Shown in pieces: positions 8,231-15,373 of a stretch of DNA of 21,711 bases; position 1 is the stretch's first letter, and each line of letters opens with the position of its first letter. This DNA comes from Pullibacteroides sp964436335 (GTDB lineage Bacteria; Bacteroidota; Bacteroidia; Bacteroidales; P3): contig CAYTCD010000027.1 of assembly GCA_964436335.1 (NCBI GenBank), positions 1-21,711 on the forward strand. The letters are read 5' to 3'. The notes under the pieces are model-generated. The model saw only the letters and a program-made list of their open reading frames with translations, ran no database searches and was not told where the DNA came from. The position numbers and the translations under genes were made by a program.

Positions 8231-8334
8231 AATCATAGCCTGTCTGGATGGCAGCACAGGTATATGATATAACGCGCAACTTTCGTTTTATCGGGATTTT
8301 ATGCCCGAAAAACTTTTTTGAAGGCTGACTTACA

Positions 8335-8862
8335 CTATTTTATGCGGTACGGAAATTCCGCGTTCTTGAGGTCTTCGTTGGCTTTGCGGATTTTATCCTT
8401 CAATCCGTTGCGGTAGGCCTTTATCTTGTTTTTGTAGAAAACGGCCGTTTCGTCGGTTCCTGTAGATAGAATCTGCAAGGCGAGGATGGCGGCGTTCAAG
8501 GCACCGTTGATGGCCATTGTGGCTACCGGAATGCCCGGCGGCATCTGCATGATGGCAAAAGCCGCATCGATACCCTCTATGCTTGATTTGATGGGAACTC
8601 CGATAACGGGAATCGGTGTCAGGGCGGCGATAACCCCTGGCAGATGGGCCGCCATACCTGCGGCGGCAATGATGGTGCGGATGCCCCGGCCTTCGGCTTG
8701 TTGGGCAAATTCCATTACTTCCATCGGGGTACGGTGTGCGGAAAAGGCCAGTATTTCAAAGGGTACTTCCTGCTCGTTCAGAAATTTAGCGGCGGTTTCC
8801 ATAATCGGGTAGTCGGAGGTGCTGCCCATGATAAGGCTCACCAAAGGCTGTTTTTTATCCAT
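8335..8862 (-). CDS. purE: N5-carboxyaminoimidazole ribonucleotide mutase (PurE, class I)
   Basis: PurE moves the carboxylate of N5-CAIR to carbon 4, giving CAIR in purine synthesis, in the cytoplasm. The 175 residues are normal length. Visible hallmarks are MGSTSD (residues 12-17, phosphate and ribose binding), SAHRTP (41-46, with the catalytic His), AAAGMAAHLPG (66-76), and MPPGIPVATMAINGALNAAI (107-126). SAHRTP marks the bacterial class I enzyme rather than the class II AIR carboxylase, which has SAHKT. The partner purK is not in the window. The gene ends with TAG, showing that TAG is a true stop in this genome. A -7 box lies 20 bases upstream of the ATG, divergent from the tpx promoter. 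Confidence 0.96.
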   Translation of the reverse strand: MDKKQPLVSLIMGSTSDYPIMETAAKFLNEQEVPFEILAFSAHRTPMEVMEFAQQAEGRGIRTIIAAAGMAAHLPGVIAALTPIPVIGVPIKSSIEGIDAAFAIMQMPPGIPVATMAINGALNAAILALQILSTGTDETAVFYKNKIKAYRNGLKDKIRKANEDLKNAEFPYRIK

Positions 8863-8882
8863 GCGGCATGATTTTGGTACGT

Positions 8883-8890
8883 CAAAGATA
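8883..8890 (-). promoter_or_regulatory. -7 box (TATCTTTG) for purE
   Basis: Exact TAnnTTTG match on the minus strand, 20 bases upstream of the purE ATG. A TTTC (8910-8913) stands 19 bases further upstream in the -33 place, a three-of-four match to TTTG. Confidence 0.6.
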
Positions 8891-8917
8891 AGGATAGAAT
8901 CTGTATCGGGAAATGTT

Positions 8918-8925
8918 TATTTTTG
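8918..8925 (+). promoter_or_regulatory. -7 box (TATTTTTG) for the tpx-dapD-trx operon
   Basis: Exact TAnnTTTG match on the plus strand, 63 bases upstream of the tpx ATG, in the divergent gap with purE. No convincing -33 element is visible at the usual spacing. Confidence 0.55.
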
Positions 8926-8988
8926 TTGTCGGCTTCGGAATGTACACGAGGTCGGAAATAGTTCGAAAACATTTAAAATCAAATTGCA

Positions 8989-9498
8989 ATGCAAGAAAAC
9001 AAAGGCGTTATCACCATGCAGGGCAATCCCCTGACATTGGAAGGAACGATGGTGAAGGCGGGCGATGCCGCACAGGATTTTACGGTTTTGGCACCGGATC
9101 TGAGTCCGGTGAAACTGAGCGATTATAAAGGCAAGGTGCGTATCATTTCGGTAGTGCCTTCTATTGATACCCCCGTTTGCGATATGCAGACCCGTCAGTT
9201 CAACAAAGAAGCCGCCGGTTTTCCCGAAGTGGAGATCCTTACCGTTTCGTGCGACCTTCCCTTTGCTTTGGGGCGTTTCTGCGGCGCGGCCGGCATCGAC
9301 AAGGTACATGTATGCTCCGACCATAGGGATTTGGACTTCGGGCACAAGTATGGTTTCGTTATCAAGGAACTCCGTCTTTTGAGCCGCGGTATTGTGGTGA
9401 TAGACAAGCAGGACAAGGTGGCCTATGTGGAATATGTAAAAGAGGTTACTGAGTTGCCCAACTTTGAAAAGGCGCTTGAAGCGGTAAAAAAACTTTAA
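8989..9498 (+). CDS. tpx: Thiol peroxidase Tpx (atypical 2-Cys peroxiredoxin)
   Basis: Tpx reduces hydrogen peroxide and alkyl hydroperoxides using thioredoxin as electron donor. The 169 residues match the family length. The peroxidatic Cys is C64 in VPSIDTPVCDMQTRQFN (residues 56-72; the family has a SxDTxVC motif). The resolving Cys is C98 in DLPFALGRFCGAAGI (89-103), equivalent to C61 and C95 of E. coli Tpx. There is an extra Cys at 88. It is the first gene of an apparent operon; dapD begins 9 bases after its stop. A thioredoxin-fold lipoprotein sits two genes downstream but is predicted to act outside the cytoplasm, so it is not necessarily the reductant for Tpx. Confidence 0.95.
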   Translation: MQENKGVITMQGNPLTLEGTMVKAGDAAQDFTVLAPDLSPVKLSDYKGKVRIISVVPSIDTPVCDMQTRQFNKEAAGFPEVEILTVSCDLPFALGRFCGAAGIDKVHVCSDHRDLDFGHKYGFVIKELRLLSRGIVVIDKQDKVAYVEYVKEVTELPNFEKALEAVKKL

Positions 9499-9507
9499 TC
9501 CGGTACC

Positions 9508-10347
9508 GTGGAGCTTAAGGATTGCATAGAAAAGGCCTGGGATTGCCGGGATTTGTTGGGCGAGAAAATCTATGCGGCGGCTGTAGAGGACGTAATCGCG
9601 GCTTTGGACAAGGGAGATTTGCGTGTGGCCGAACCGCTTGCGGCAACCGATACCGACAGTGATACCGAAACGCCCTGGCAGGTGAACCAATGGGTCAAGA
9701 AAGCAGTTTTGCTATATTTCTCTTTGGCCAAAATGCAGGTGCTGGAAACCGGGCCTTTTGAGTTTTACGACAAGATTCCGCTTAAACGGAATTTGGCTGC
9801 GGCGGGTGTGCGTGTAGTGCCGCATGGATTGGCGCGTTATGGCGCGTACCTTGCCCCGGGGGTGGTGATGATGCCTTCGTATGTCAATATCGGCGCGTAT
9901 GTGGGAGGCGGAACCATGGTGGATACATGGGCTACCGTGGGCTCCTGCGCCCAGATAGGCGAGAAGGTGCATCTGAGTGGCGGTGTGGGTATCGGCGGCG
10001 TGTTGGAACCGGTGGTGGCTAATCCGGTGGTTATAGAAGACCATTGCTTTATCGGTTCGCGTTGCATTGTGGTGGAAGGCGTTCACGTGGGGAGGGAAGC
10101 CGTTATCGGCGCCAATGTCTGTCTGACCCGTTCCACGCGGATTATAGATGTGAGTGGCCCTGAACCGAAAGAATACAAGGCGTGGATACCGCCCCGTTCG
10201 GTTGTGATTCCCGGTGTCTTGCCCAAACGGTTTCCCGCCGGCGAGTATCAGGTACCCTGTGCGCTGATTATCGGAAAAAGAAAGGCTTCGACCGATATGA
10301 AAACCACGCTCAACGATGCCTTGCGCGATTTTAATGTGGCCGTGTAA
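9508..10347 (+). CDS. dapD: 2,3,4,5-tetrahydropyridine-2,6-dicarboxylate N-succinyltransferase
   Basis: DapD transfers succinyl from succinyl-CoA to tetrahydrodipicolinate in the succinylase branch of diaminopimelate and lysine synthesis, feeding peptidoglycan. The start is GTG at 9508, 9 bases after tpx. The 279 residues start with a helical N-terminal domain, followed by a left-handed beta-helix of hexapeptide repeats from about residue 115 to 210 (MMPSYVNIGAYVGGGTMVDT, GVGIGGVLEPVVANPVVIED). Conserved positions include D139/T140 in MVDTWATVGSCAQIG and E190 in VVEGVHVG, near the catalytic Asp and Glu of the E. coli enzyme. The family ending in RDFNV is intact. Its presence indicates the succinylase route, whereas many Bacteroidetes use the DapL aminotransferase. 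Confidence 0.95.
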   Translation: MELKDCIEKAWDCRDLLGEKIYAAAVEDVIAALDKGDLRVAEPLAATDTDSDTETPWQVNQWVKKAVLLYFSLAKMQVLETGPFEFYDKIPLKRNLAAAGVRVVPHGLARYGAYLAPGVVMMPSYVNIGAYVGGGTMVDTWATVGSCAQIGEKVHLSGGVGIGGVLEPVVANPVVIEDHCFIGSRCIVVEGVHVGREAVIGANVCLTRSTRIIDVSGPEPKEYKAWIPPRSVVIPGVLPKRFPAGEYQVPCALIIGKRKASTDMKTTLNDALRDFNVAV

Positions 10348-10364
10348 GAGAAAGTATAAGCGAT

Positions 10365-10853
10365 ATGAAAAAGATTTTTTTATCCGGATGGATTGTTCTT
10401 ATGGGATTGACCGCGGCATGTTCGGCCAAGACGCCCGAAAGCGTGGCCTCCGTGGAGCAGGGAAATGCGGTTTCGGGTCAGGTACAGTATCTGACTACGG
10501 CCGATTTTTTGTTGAAAGTGCATGACTATCACGCCAATCCGGATGTATGGAAATTTAAAGGCGATAAACCCTGTCTGATTGATTTCTATGCGGATTGGTG
10601 CCGCCCTTGCAAGATGTTGGCCCCTGTGATGGAGGAATTGGCGGCCGAATATGCCGGTCAGATCAATGTGTATAAGGTGAATGTGGATCAGGAAAAGGAA
10701 CTTTCTGCCGCCTTCGGTATCCAAAGCATACCCAGTCTGCTTTTTGTTCCCAAAGACGGTCAGCCGGCCATGCAGGCGGGTGTATTGCCTAAGGAACAGT
10801 TGGACTATTATATCAGAACTTTTCTTTTGGGGCAATCGGGGCCTCGAGAATAA
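10365..10853 (+). CDS. Thioredoxin-fold lipoprotein (TrxP-like)
   Basis: This is a 162-residue protein with lipoprotein signal peptide MKKIFLSGWIVLMGLTAAC (acylated Cys 19). It is followed by a thioredoxin domain: DFYADWCRPCKMLAPVMEE (73-91) with active-site C79-R-P-C82, and the cis-proline in IQSIPSLLF (119-127). Arg replaces the Gly of the canonical WCGPC, which should shift redox potential. The segment VQYLTTADFLLKVHDY before the domain matches the layout of the periplasmic TrxP thioredoxins of Bacteroides. It begins 17 bases after dapD and is the last gene of the operon. Its 3' end overlaps the convergent phosphopantetheinyl transferase gene by 41 bases. It likely keeps extracytoplasmic thiols reduced. 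Confidence 0.9.
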   Translation: MKKIFLSGWIVLMGLTAACSAKTPESVASVEQGNAVSGQVQYLTTADFLLKVHDYHANPDVWKFKGDKPCLIDFYADWCRPCKMLAPVMEELAAEYAGQINVYKVNVDQEKELSAAFGIQSIPSLLFVPKDGQPAMQAGVLPKEQLDYYIRTFLLGQSGPRE

Positions 10854-11478
10854 GGGTTTCGGTTACGGGAAATTCGTCTTTCTGACGGCAGACCGTACAG
10901 ATTAGATCTCCCATGCGGGCGGATTCTACGTTCCACGGCAGAATCCGCCCTTTTTGTATCAGGAAGCTATCGAAACACAGTTCATTGTCTTTATATAGGG
11001 CGTATGCTTCCGGATCAGTGGATTGGGGCGTTGTGCGCCACCGCACCCGATGGCTTCTCATTTCTGCGCCCAAGCCGCAGCCTACGTGTTTGAGCAGGCT
11101 TTCCTTGCAGGTCCACAGATGGATAAAACGGATGAGTTCCTTTGGGGAATCGTTGTCGGACAGAAAACGGTATTCCGATTCCGCAAACCATCGCGGCAAT
11201 ACTTCGCGGTAGGGATGGGGACGTATGGTTTCCAGATCGAGGCCTATTTCGGTCTGGCTTAACACCAATGCGGCGTATGCGCCCGAATCACTCATGTTGA
11301 AACAAAGATCAGGATAACGGGGCAGAAAGGGTTTCCCTTTTTCGCGGCGGGCTATTTCAAGGGGGGATTCTGCACCGCTCTCGGCCTGCAATGTGGTTTG
11401 CAGAAGGGTGTCCCGCACTTTTTTTCTGGTTTCTTTATTCGCCAAGTCTGGATTATGATACAGATAGAGTTTGGTCAT
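10813..11478 (-). CDS. 4'-phosphopantetheinyl transferase (Sfp-type)
   Basis: The enzyme transfers phosphopantetheine from CoA to a Ser of carrier proteins. The start at 11478 (MTKLYLYHNPDL) is preferred over an upstream ATG deeper inside uvrC, giving 221 residues, usual for the family. Core motifs are GKPFLPRYPDLCFNMSDSG (48-66), IGLDLETIRP (78-87, Mg-binding Asp81 and Glu83) and WTCKESLLKHVG (122-133, Lys125-Glu126 and Lys130). In the first motif the usual FNxSHS reads FNMSDS, so the His that contacts the CoA 3'-phosphate is replaced by Asp. The gene overlaps the 3' end of uvrC by 26 bases and the convergent thioredoxin gene by 41. A plus-strand terminator hairpin (10917-10955) lies inside its coding sequence. 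Target carrier protein unknown; ACP of fatty acid synthesis is the default guess. Confidence 0.88.
   Translation of the reverse strand: MTKLYLYHNPDLANKETRKKVRDTLLQTTLQAESGAESPLEIARREKGKPFLPRYPDLCFNMSDSGAYAALVLSQTEIGLDLETIRPHPYREVLPRWFAESEYRFLSDNDSPKELIRFIHLWTCKESLLKHVGCGLGAEMRSHRVRWRTTPQSTDPEAYALYKDNELCFDSFLIQKGRILPWNVESARMGDLICTVCRQKDEFPVTETLILEAPIAPKEKF
10917..10955 (+). terminator. Rho-independent terminator of the tpx-dapD-trx operon, inside the convergent gene
   Basis: A perfect 11-bp GC-rich stem (10917-10927 pairing with 10940-10950) with a 12-base loop is followed at once by TTTTT (10951-10955). It begins 64 bases after the thioredoxin stop and lies wholly in the phosphopantetheinyl transferase coding region on the opposite strand. 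Confidence 0.85.
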
Positions 11479-13324
11479 GATGCTCGGTTTGAGGATTTGA
11501 AGCGGAATCTGCGGTTTGAGCGGCTTCCTCCGCATGAAAATAACGGTAAACCAAGGCGGCTTTGGCCGTTCCGACCGCTTCTTGCAAGATTTCCTGCGGC
11601 AAGGTCTTGATTTTTTTTACTGAATGGAATCTGCGCAGCAACAACATGGCGGTTTCTTCGCCTATGCCTTTGATTTGTGTCAGTTCGGTTTGGATAAGCC
11701 CTTTCCGATGACGTTTCCGGTAATGGGTAATACCGAAACGGTGCACTTCGTCTCGCAGGAGTTGGATATGCTTCAGTACCTCGGATTTTTTGTCGAGCAA
11801 CAGCGGATAAGGGTCACCGAGTTTGTAGATTTCTTCAAGCCTTTCGGCGATGCCGATGAGAAAGATCTCTTTATCCAGACCTAAAGCCTTCAGACTTTTG
11901 TAAGCCGAATTAAGCTGGCCTTTGCCGCCATCCACAATCACCAGTTGCGGCAAGGACTGGCCTTCTGCCTTGAGGCGTCCGTACCGCCGCAGGAAAACTT
12001 CCTCCATTGTGGCGTAATCGTCGGGGCCTTCCACCGTCTTGATGTTGAAATGCCGGTAATCTTTTTTTGAAAGTTTTCCGTTTTTGCTCACCGTCATGGC
12101 ACCCACGGGATAGGCTCCTTCAAAATTGGAGTTGTCGAAACATTCGATATAGACAGGCAGTTTGTCCATGCCCAAGACTCTCTGCATCTGTGTCAGCATC
12201 TCTTTGTGCCGCCGCTCAGGGTCAACCAAGTCGATGCGCTTGTTTTTTTCCAAAATAAAATAGCGGATGTTCTGTAAGGAAAGGTCCAGTAACTTTTTCT
12301 TCTCGCCCGCTTTGGGCACGGTGTAATGCAGACCCTTGAACGCGAAGTCGGGTTCAAAGGGAAGAATGATTTCGGAAGCCTCGCTTTCGTATTTTTCCCT
12401 GAATTCGCAGATAGCGCCTTCCAGCAGGTCTGCCGGGCGCTCTTCCAGTTTCTTCTTCACTTCCATTGTGTGCGATTGCACCACCCGGCCATCCACTACC
12501 CGCAGATAGTTGAAGTAGATGCAGTCTGCCTCTTCGAGCGTACTCAACACATCCAAGTCGCCGATAGAATGGTTTATGACCGTTGATTTGCTTTGGTAGC
12601 GCAGCAGAATTTCCATTTTGGTCTTGAGCGCCTGCGCCTTTTTGAAGTCGAGCGCATCGGCGGCCTGAAGCATCTGTTGTTGCAGGCTCTGCAACACGGG
12701 TTTGATGTGTCCGCGCAGAAGCGTTTTTATCTGTGCTATCTGTTCGTTGTATTCTTGTTCGGTCTGCAATCCCTGACAGGGACCGGCACAGCGTTTCATA
12801 TGGTATTCCAGACATAGCCTTATTTTGCCGGATTCCACAACCGCTTCCGAGAGATTGTGCTTGCAGCTACGCAAGGGATAGATATCGTGAATCAGTTCCA
12901 ATAGCGTGTTCATGGTCTTTACCGACGGGTAAGGCCCGAAATAGAGGGAACCGTTCGGAATATGGCGGCGGGTGGCGAAAAGCATGGGAAACCTTTCCCG
13001 GGTGATGCAGAGCCAGGGGTAGGTCTTGTCATCTTTGAGCAGGATGTTGTAGTGGGGCTTGTATCTTTTTATCAGGTTGTTTTCGAGCAACAGCGCATCG
13101 TTTTCGGTATCCACCACGATATATTCGATGCGCGCTATCTTTTTGACCAAAGCCAGTACTTTGCCTTCCTGTTCTTTATTGAAGTAGGAATTGACCCGAC
13201 GCTTGAGGTTTTTGGCCTTTCCTACGTAAATAATCTGATTCTCTGAATTGAAATATTGGTAGATGCCCGGTCTTTCGGGCAAAATGCGCAGGGTTTCCCG
13301 TATGTTTTCCGGAACGGCAATCAT
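11453..13324 (-). CDS. uvrC: Excinuclease ABC subunit C
   Basis: UvrC makes the 3' and 5' incisions around DNA lesions marked by UvrA-UvrB. The 623 residues match the family. Domains in order: GIY-YIG nuclease (PGIYQYFN at 19-26, YVGKAKNLKRRV at 33-44, metal-binding Glu81 in LLLENNLIK); four Cys (154, 171, 179, 183) in the CxnCx7CxxxC arrangement of the UvrC iron-sulfur site; UVR helix pair (about 212-246) that meets UvrB; RNase H-like endonuclease domain (IECFDNSNFEG, VIVDGGKGQLNSA); and C-terminal HhH (QIKGIGEETAMLLLRRF). A polar tail of about 25 residues follows. The last 26 bases overlap the start of the phosphopantetheinyl transferase gene, so the two are one transcript. The gene diverges from the T9SS locus. 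Confidence 0.97.
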   Translation of the reverse strand: MIAVPENIRETLRILPERPGIYQYFNSENQIIYVGKAKNLKRRVNSYFNKEQEGKVLALVKKIARIEYIVVDTENDALLLENNLIKRYKPHYNILLKDDKTYPWLCITRERFPMLFATRRHIPNGSLYFGPYPSVKTMNTLLELIHDIYPLRSCKHNLSEAVVESGKIRLCLEYHMKRCAGPCQGLQTEQEYNEQIAQIKTLLRGHIKPVLQSLQQQMLQAADALDFKKAQALKTKMEILLRYQSKSTVINHSIGDLDVLSTLEEADCIYFNYLRVVDGRVVQSHTMEVKKKLEERPADLLEGAICEFREKYESEASEIILPFEPDFAFKGLHYTVPKAGEKKKLLDLSLQNIRYFILEKNKRIDLVDPERRHKEMLTQMQRVLGMDKLPVYIECFDNSNFEGAYPVGAMTVSKNGKLSKKDYRHFNIKTVEGPDDYATMEEVFLRRYGRLKAEGQSLPQLVIVDGGKGQLNSAYKSLKALGLDKEIFLIGIAERLEEIYKLGDPYPLLLDKKSEVLKHIQLLRDEVHRFGITHYRKRHRKGLIQTELTQIKGIGEETAMLLLRRFHSVKKIKTLPQEILQEAVGTAKAALVYRYFHAEEAAQTADSASNPQTEHHDQTLSVS

Positions 13325-13329
13325 AATGG

Positions 13330-13337
13330 CAAAATTA
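13330..13337 (-). promoter_or_regulatory. Possible -7 box (TAATTTTG) for uvrC
   Basis: Exact TAnnTTTG match on the minus strand only 5 bases upstream of the uvrC ATG. If used, the mRNA would be leaderless or nearly so. No -33 TTTG is seen at the usual spacing, so a chance match in AT-rich DNA is possible. Confidence 0.35.
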
Positions 13338-13373
13338 GAGATTTAATCCATAGGGGACATGGAATTTTTTAAA

Positions 13374-13404
13374 TTTGCTTGTTTGCTAAAAATGAGTATA
13401 TTTG
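13374..13404 (+). promoter_or_regulatory. Consensus Bacteroidetes promoter for the T9SS cargo operon
   Basis: TTTG at 13374-13377, a 19-base spacer, then TATATTTG at 13397-13404: both the -33 and the -7 elements match exactly at standard spacing. Transcription should start near 13410, leaving a leader of about 90 bases before the ATG at 13504. Confidence 0.8.
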
Positions 13405-13503
13405 TAAATGTTAAATATAGAACAAGGATAAAAGGAAAGAGATTTTAAAAGCGTATTGATAAATATAGCATAGATACGGAGAATATCAATAAAATCATTA
13501 CTT

Positions 13504-15339
13504 ATGAAAACAGCAGTTCTAAGCGCCGATGTAATGAAGAACAGATGGTCCGTGTCTGGCGATTTGGAAATAGTTACGGAGGGATTCGATTTTGTCAATG
13601 TGAAATCCACGGGAACGGAGCGGGGGTATATACGATACTCCTATCAGCTGAAATCCGACCAGAACAGAAATTGTGTAAAAAATAATTGCGTTTCGTATTC
13701 CTACTACAGCGAAACCACGGTCAATAAGATTCCTGATGTGAATATCGAACCTGTCATTGACGGGAACCCGTATGTTTCGGTAGGGCAGACCGCCATTTTC
13801 GGCGTCGACAACCTGCATGGCGCAAACAGTGTGGTATGGGAAGCCCCGCAGTCGCTCAAAAGCGTGAAATACTCCTCCGCTAAGGATTACGTCACCTATA
13901 GTGTCGTTTCAACGCCACAGCCGGGCGATACGTTGCGGGTAAAAATGAACTTTACCTGCAGGGGAAATGTAACCGCCAAACTCGCCTTGTCTGGACGCAC
14001 GGAAAAACCGGAGATAGAGAACCCCGAAGACTTGGATTGTCTGCCCGAAGAACAAGACAGCGTGTATCTTTCGGTGAAAAATCCCCTTGCGGGTTATGTC
14101 TATTGGTGGAGCTGTGTAGGGGAGGATTGGAAGATTACGCCCTTGAACGCACAGGGCAGCAAGGCACTGTTGATTGCGACAGGCGAAAATAACGGCGTGT
14201 TGGTGCTGTCCGCCACCAATGCCTATGCCACAGATACGGCATCGAGCGTATATAAGGTGGTGCGGTGTGTGGAGAACTGCGAATACGATACGCTCTCGGG
14301 CATCGATATAACGGAGGCTACCTGTCTGCGACAGGGCGACACGGCGATATTCCGCATTATGGCTGACCCCTCGGCTACATCCTACACTTGGCAATTTGGT
14401 GGAGGTTGGGAACCTTCGGAGTATGTTACGGAAAATCCCTACGATACCGTAGTAAAAGTGAGAGTGGGCAAGCATCAAGGCTGGGCAAAGGTTACGGGAA
14501 AGAACTGTGCGGGCGAATGGACGATGCAGACCGATTCGATAGCCATATCCTTTGGCGAACTTAATCTGCAACACTACGACGGTTGCGTGAATATCGGCAT
14601 AGAAGACACACTGCTTCTACAGGTGGAAAATCCCGTGGAGGGATTACGTTATGAGTGGAGTTTACCGGAAGTATGGCAACCTTTGGGTTGTGACACCTGC
14701 GGAGAGTTGACGGTGGTAACCTTGGAAAATGCAGCTACGACACAAGTTTATTCCATCTCCACTTCGATTTGTGATAAGGCTTTCGATACGATACTGGTAC
14801 GGGGGGCGGATACAACACTTATTATTCTCGTAAACAAAACACGATATATGATTGGAACGGAAAATCTGAAGGCAGCGAATTATCGCTTTTTTGATACGAA
14901 ATGGTATAAGGGGGATTTTTCAGAGGAAAATTGGGTTACAAACGTATATTATGCTAGTGAAGACCAATTTGATGGACTTACTCCATTGTTAAAGTATCGG
15001 CGTAAAAATGAAGGTTGCTGGTCTACAACCTCAGAAAAGGTGGTTTTAAGTAGCTCCAAATCTTCGGTCGCGAATGAATCATCGGTTTTGAAGGAATACG
15101 AAGAAGAGAAAATAGAATGCTTGCCGAACCCGACCACAAATCACACCCTATTGCGTTGGGAGGACGATATGGATAGAATTGAAGTCATATCTGAGACAGG
15201 ACAGCGGGTACTTACATACAACGTTTCAGGATTGCAACAGAAGATAGTAGATATGTCACATCTGCAATCGGGTATCTATTTTGTCCGTTTTTTAAGCGGA
15301 AGTTCTATTGTTGCAACCAAGAAGTTAATTAAGAGGTAA
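13504..15339 (+). CDS. T9SS cargo protein with Ig/PKD-like repeats and type A sorting domain, lacking a signal peptide
   Basis: This is a 611-residue protein. The C-terminus (about 538-611: ECLPNPTTNH ... GIYFVRFLSG ... ATKKLIKR) is a T9SS type A sorting domain, normally used to cross the outer membrane and attach to the cell surface. The rest is a string of beta-sandwich modules resembling PKD/Ig-like repeats, several starting with a Cys followed by GDTAIF or EDTLLL and containing WxVSG, YTWQFGG or YEWSLP. The N-terminus MKTAVLSADVMKNRWSVSGD has no signal peptide and appears to begin inside such a module. The same frame upstream has stops, and no other frame of the leader offers a signal peptide. 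The gene therefore looks 5'-truncated although a consensus promoter sits in front of it. The next cargo gene starts 34 bases after its stop. Confidence 0.75.
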   Translation: MKTAVLSADVMKNRWSVSGDLEIVTEGFDFVNVKSTGTERGYIRYSYQLKSDQNRNCVKNNCVSYSYYSETTVNKIPDVNIEPVIDGNPYVSVGQTAIFGVDNLHGANSVVWEAPQSLKSVKYSSAKDYVTYSVVSTPQPGDTLRVKMNFTCRGNVTAKLALSGRTEKPEIENPEDLDCLPEEQDSVYLSVKNPLAGYVYWWSCVGEDWKITPLNAQGSKALLIATGENNGVLVLSATNAYATDTASSVYKVVRCVENCEYDTLSGIDITEATCLRQGDTAIFRIMADPSATSYTWQFGGGWEPSEYVTENPYDTVVKVRVGKHQGWAKVTGKNCAGEWTMQTDSIAISFGELNLQHYDGCVNIGIEDTLLLQVENPVEGLRYEWSLPEVWQPLGCDTCGELTVVTLENAATTQVYSISTSICDKAFDTILVRGADTTLIILVNKTRYMIGTENLKAANYRFFDTKWYKGDFSEENWVTNVYYASEDQFDGLTPLLKYRRKNEGCWSTTSEKVVLSSSKSSVANESSVLKEYEEEKIECLPNPTTNHTLLRWEDDMDRIEVISETGQRVLTYNVSGLQQKIVDMSHLQSGIYFVRFLSGSSIVATKKLIKR

Positions 15340-15373
15340 TGTTATGTTCAAGCTCCAAGGAACAGATATTGTA

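Noticed and set aside
8290..8325. TCGGG/CCCGA hairpin between purE and the barrel gene as a terminator
   Set aside because: Only a 5-bp stem with an 8-base loop and no following T run on the minus strand.
8917..9690. 257-codon minus-strand open frame across tpx
   Set aside because: Shadow frame opposite tpx and dapD; no recognisable domain and it would span two real genes.
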